In this document: positions 63,135 through 64,000 of the stretch, in pieces | Position numbering within the stretch: the first letter of the stretch is position 1 | Layout: every line of letters begins with the position of its first letter | NCBI GenBank assembly: GCA_965230535.1 | Contig: OZ246009.1 | Coordinates: forward strand, 434,001 to 498,000 | Reading direction: 5' to 3' | DNA: 64,000 bases | From: JAUILH01 sp965230535 | Lineage (GTDB): Bacteria; Bacteroidota; Bacteroidia; Flavobacteriales_D; JAUILH01 | Notes under the pieces: model-generated | Seen by the model: the letters and a program-made list of their open reading frames with translations, nothing else | Told to the model about the DNA's origin: nothing | Databases searched by the model: none | Program-made: the position numbers and the translations under genes

Positions 63135-63824
63135 ATGGAGTACGATACCATACATATTGAAGACATCACATTCGATTTACTAAGAATTCCGGAAGGAAAA
63201 ATTCAATTGAATGACGATAGGATTAAAAAGAAATGGTCGGTTAAGATCAATGATTTTTTGCTGTCAAAGTTTCCCGTAACTCAAGATTTGTATTTGGCAG
63301 TAATGCAATCGTCACCAAGTTCATTTAAAGGAGATAAAAAACCAGTCGAATCTGTTTCCTGGAAAGATGCAGCCACGTTCTGTAATCGCTTATCTATGAT
63401 GCATGGTCTAAATCCTTGTTACATACTGGAGGAGGATGTGATGGCATTTGATCAAAGTCAAAATGGTTACCGTCTGCCAACAGAAGCTGAATGGCAATAT
63501 GCTTGTCAGGCAAACTCAAATGAAGTTAGGTATGGAGAACTTAATGAGATAGCCTGGTACAAAGGGAATTCCGGAGGTGAAACACATGATGTCGGTCAGA
63601 AAACACCAAATAAATGGGGATTACATGACATGTTAGGAAATGTATGGGAGTGGTGTTCTGATGTCTATGATGAGGAAGTTTATGGAGCTTACCGAATCTT
63701 TAGAGGAGGTGGCTGGTGCGATGAAGAGAGAAGTGTGTTAGCAACGAACAGAAGAAGAAGCCATCCGGTAGCATTTAAAATTGACGACCTGGGATTTAGA
63801 ATCGCTCAAAACATCAAGGCATAA
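63135..63824 (+). CDS. FGE-sulfatase (SUMF1/EgtB/PvdO-type) domain protein
   Basis: This 229-residue protein consists of one formylglycine-generating-enzyme-like domain: SKFPVTQDLYLAVM, KPVESVSWKDAATFCNRLS, YRLPTEAEWQYACQ, NKWGLHDMLGNVWEWCSDVYD, then RIFRGGGWCDEER and DLGFRIAQ. No signal peptide is present, unlike its neighbours. Members modify sulfatases, act in GldJ/GldK-type gliding proteins or bind C-type-lectin-like ligands. The usual N-terminal GSS glycine-rich start is absent, and the protein is short, so an enzyme role is not certain. A TATTTTCG box lies 20 bp upstream. A minus-strand terminator for the next gene follows the stop. Confidence 0.87.
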   Translation: MEYDTIHIEDITFDLLRIPEGKIQLNDDRIKKKWSVKINDFLLSKFPVTQDLYLAVMQSSPSSFKGDKKPVESVSWKDAATFCNRLSMMHGLNPCYILEEDVMAFDQSQNGYRLPTEAEWQYACQANSNEVRYGELNEIAWYKGNSGGETHDVGQKTPNKWGLHDMLGNVWEWCSDVYDEEVYGAYRIFRGGGWCDEERSVLATNRRRSHPVAFKIDDLGFRIAQNIKA

Positions 63825-63849
63825 AAAAGCCACGCACAAGGCGTGGCTT
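63823..63849 (-). terminator. Minus-strand terminator of the T9SS cargo gene at the window end
   Basis: On the minus strand AAGCCACGCC, a short loop and TGCGTGGCTT are followed by a T run. The arms are nearly those of the terminator at 26.8 kb. The hairpin abuts the stop codon of the convergent FGE-domain gene. Confidence 0.82.
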
Positions 63850-63871
63850 CCTTTGCATAGATATACTAAAC

Positions 63872-64000
63872 CTATTTAGCAACAATAAATTTTCGGGCAA
63901 TTACATCATTACCAGATTTAATGCGAATATGGTATAGACCATTTGCGAAATCGTTCGTTGTAATGTTTACAGTGTTGTAACCAACAGAAAGATCAGTATA
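63872..64000 (-). CDS. C-terminal end of a T9SS type A cargo protein (truncated by window)
   Basis: The 42 visible residues form the end of a type IX sorting domain: LSVGYNTVNITTNDFANGLYHIRIK, then the closing VIARKFIVAK before TAG. The cargo part lies beyond the window. The reading frame is open to the window edge. It is terminated by the hairpin at 63823-63849, convergent with the FGE-domain gene. Confidence 0.88.
   Translation of the reverse strand, partial: YTDLSVGYNTVNITTNDFANGLYHIRIKSGNDVIARKFIVAK

Overview
The window is chromosomal DNA from a Bacteroidota bacterium, most likely a marine-type member of the Flavobacteriales; the genus cannot be fixed from the sequence. The evidence is a dense set of lineage markers: seven proteins or protein ends with type IX secretion (T9SS) C-terminal sorting domains, a PorU-like C25 peptidase paired with a PorV/PorQ-like barrel, an Omp28-type lipoprotein, DUF3078 and DUF5686 outer-membrane proteins, a LytTR response regulator with a TPR histidine kinase, the coaX-lptC-CNNM-ppiD gene neighbourhood, and -7 promoter boxes of the TAnnTTTG type. 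No rRNA, CRISPR array, transposase or integrase was seen. One tRNA (Phe) is present. No gene-free stretch exceeds 300 bp.

Layout. 1-103 is the tail of a T9SS cargo gene with its terminator. 342-4068 is a four-gene exported set: a TlpA-type thioredoxin, a beta-barrel, an Omp28 lipoprotein with its own CxxC, and a PorT-like barrel. 4270-4455 is a small conserved-looking protein. 4506-10735 (minus) holds the PorV-like/PorU2-like pair. 10863-16497 holds pssA-purS (plus), then lptB with an unusual membrane extension, a DUF5686 protein and tatC (minus). recQ follows, then two small exported Cys-containing proteins. 19792-24649 (minus) carries an M20 amidohydrolase, a half-size TauE/SafE protein and a 1090-residue TolB-like/Omp85-like fusion. 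24721-28884 has an MBL hydrolase, a TerB-like protein, a MscS channel, a DUF3078 protein and an outer-membrane protein. The latter is translationally coupled to kmo, in a kynurenine operon (kynU, 60-residue membrane protein, kmo, outer-membrane protein; minus). hemL, a UbiA-like membrane protein, a secreted protein and gcvP follow.

37622-43815 is a tandem array of three paralogous T9SS-secreted proteins, each with its own terminator. 43886-51845 (minus) is a compact envelope cluster: coaX, an outer-membrane barrel, a repeat-rich exported protein, lptC, a small membrane protein, a CNNM/CorC transporter and a PpiD-like chaperone.

The most unusual region starts at tRNA-Phe (51927-51999). An 86-bp segment, consisting of the tRNA terminator hairpin, a spacer and the first codons of a small membrane-protein gene, occurs twice as a direct repeat (52006-52091 and 57336-57421, 82 of 86 identical by eye). 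The repeats bracket about 5.2 kb with a response regulator, its sensor kinase and a large ELWxxDGT-type T9SS protein. The left copy carries only a truncated gene start; the right copy leads into the intact gene. This looks like a module inserted, or produced by duplication, at a tRNA locus. From 57.4 kb to the end the DNA carries mostly poorly characterised small exported proteins: a ChaN/EreA-like lipoprotein, a CAP-domain protein, an alpha/beta hydrolase, a DUF6624-like TPR lipoprotein and an FGE-sulfatase-domain protein. The window ends in another T9SS cargo tail on the minus strand.
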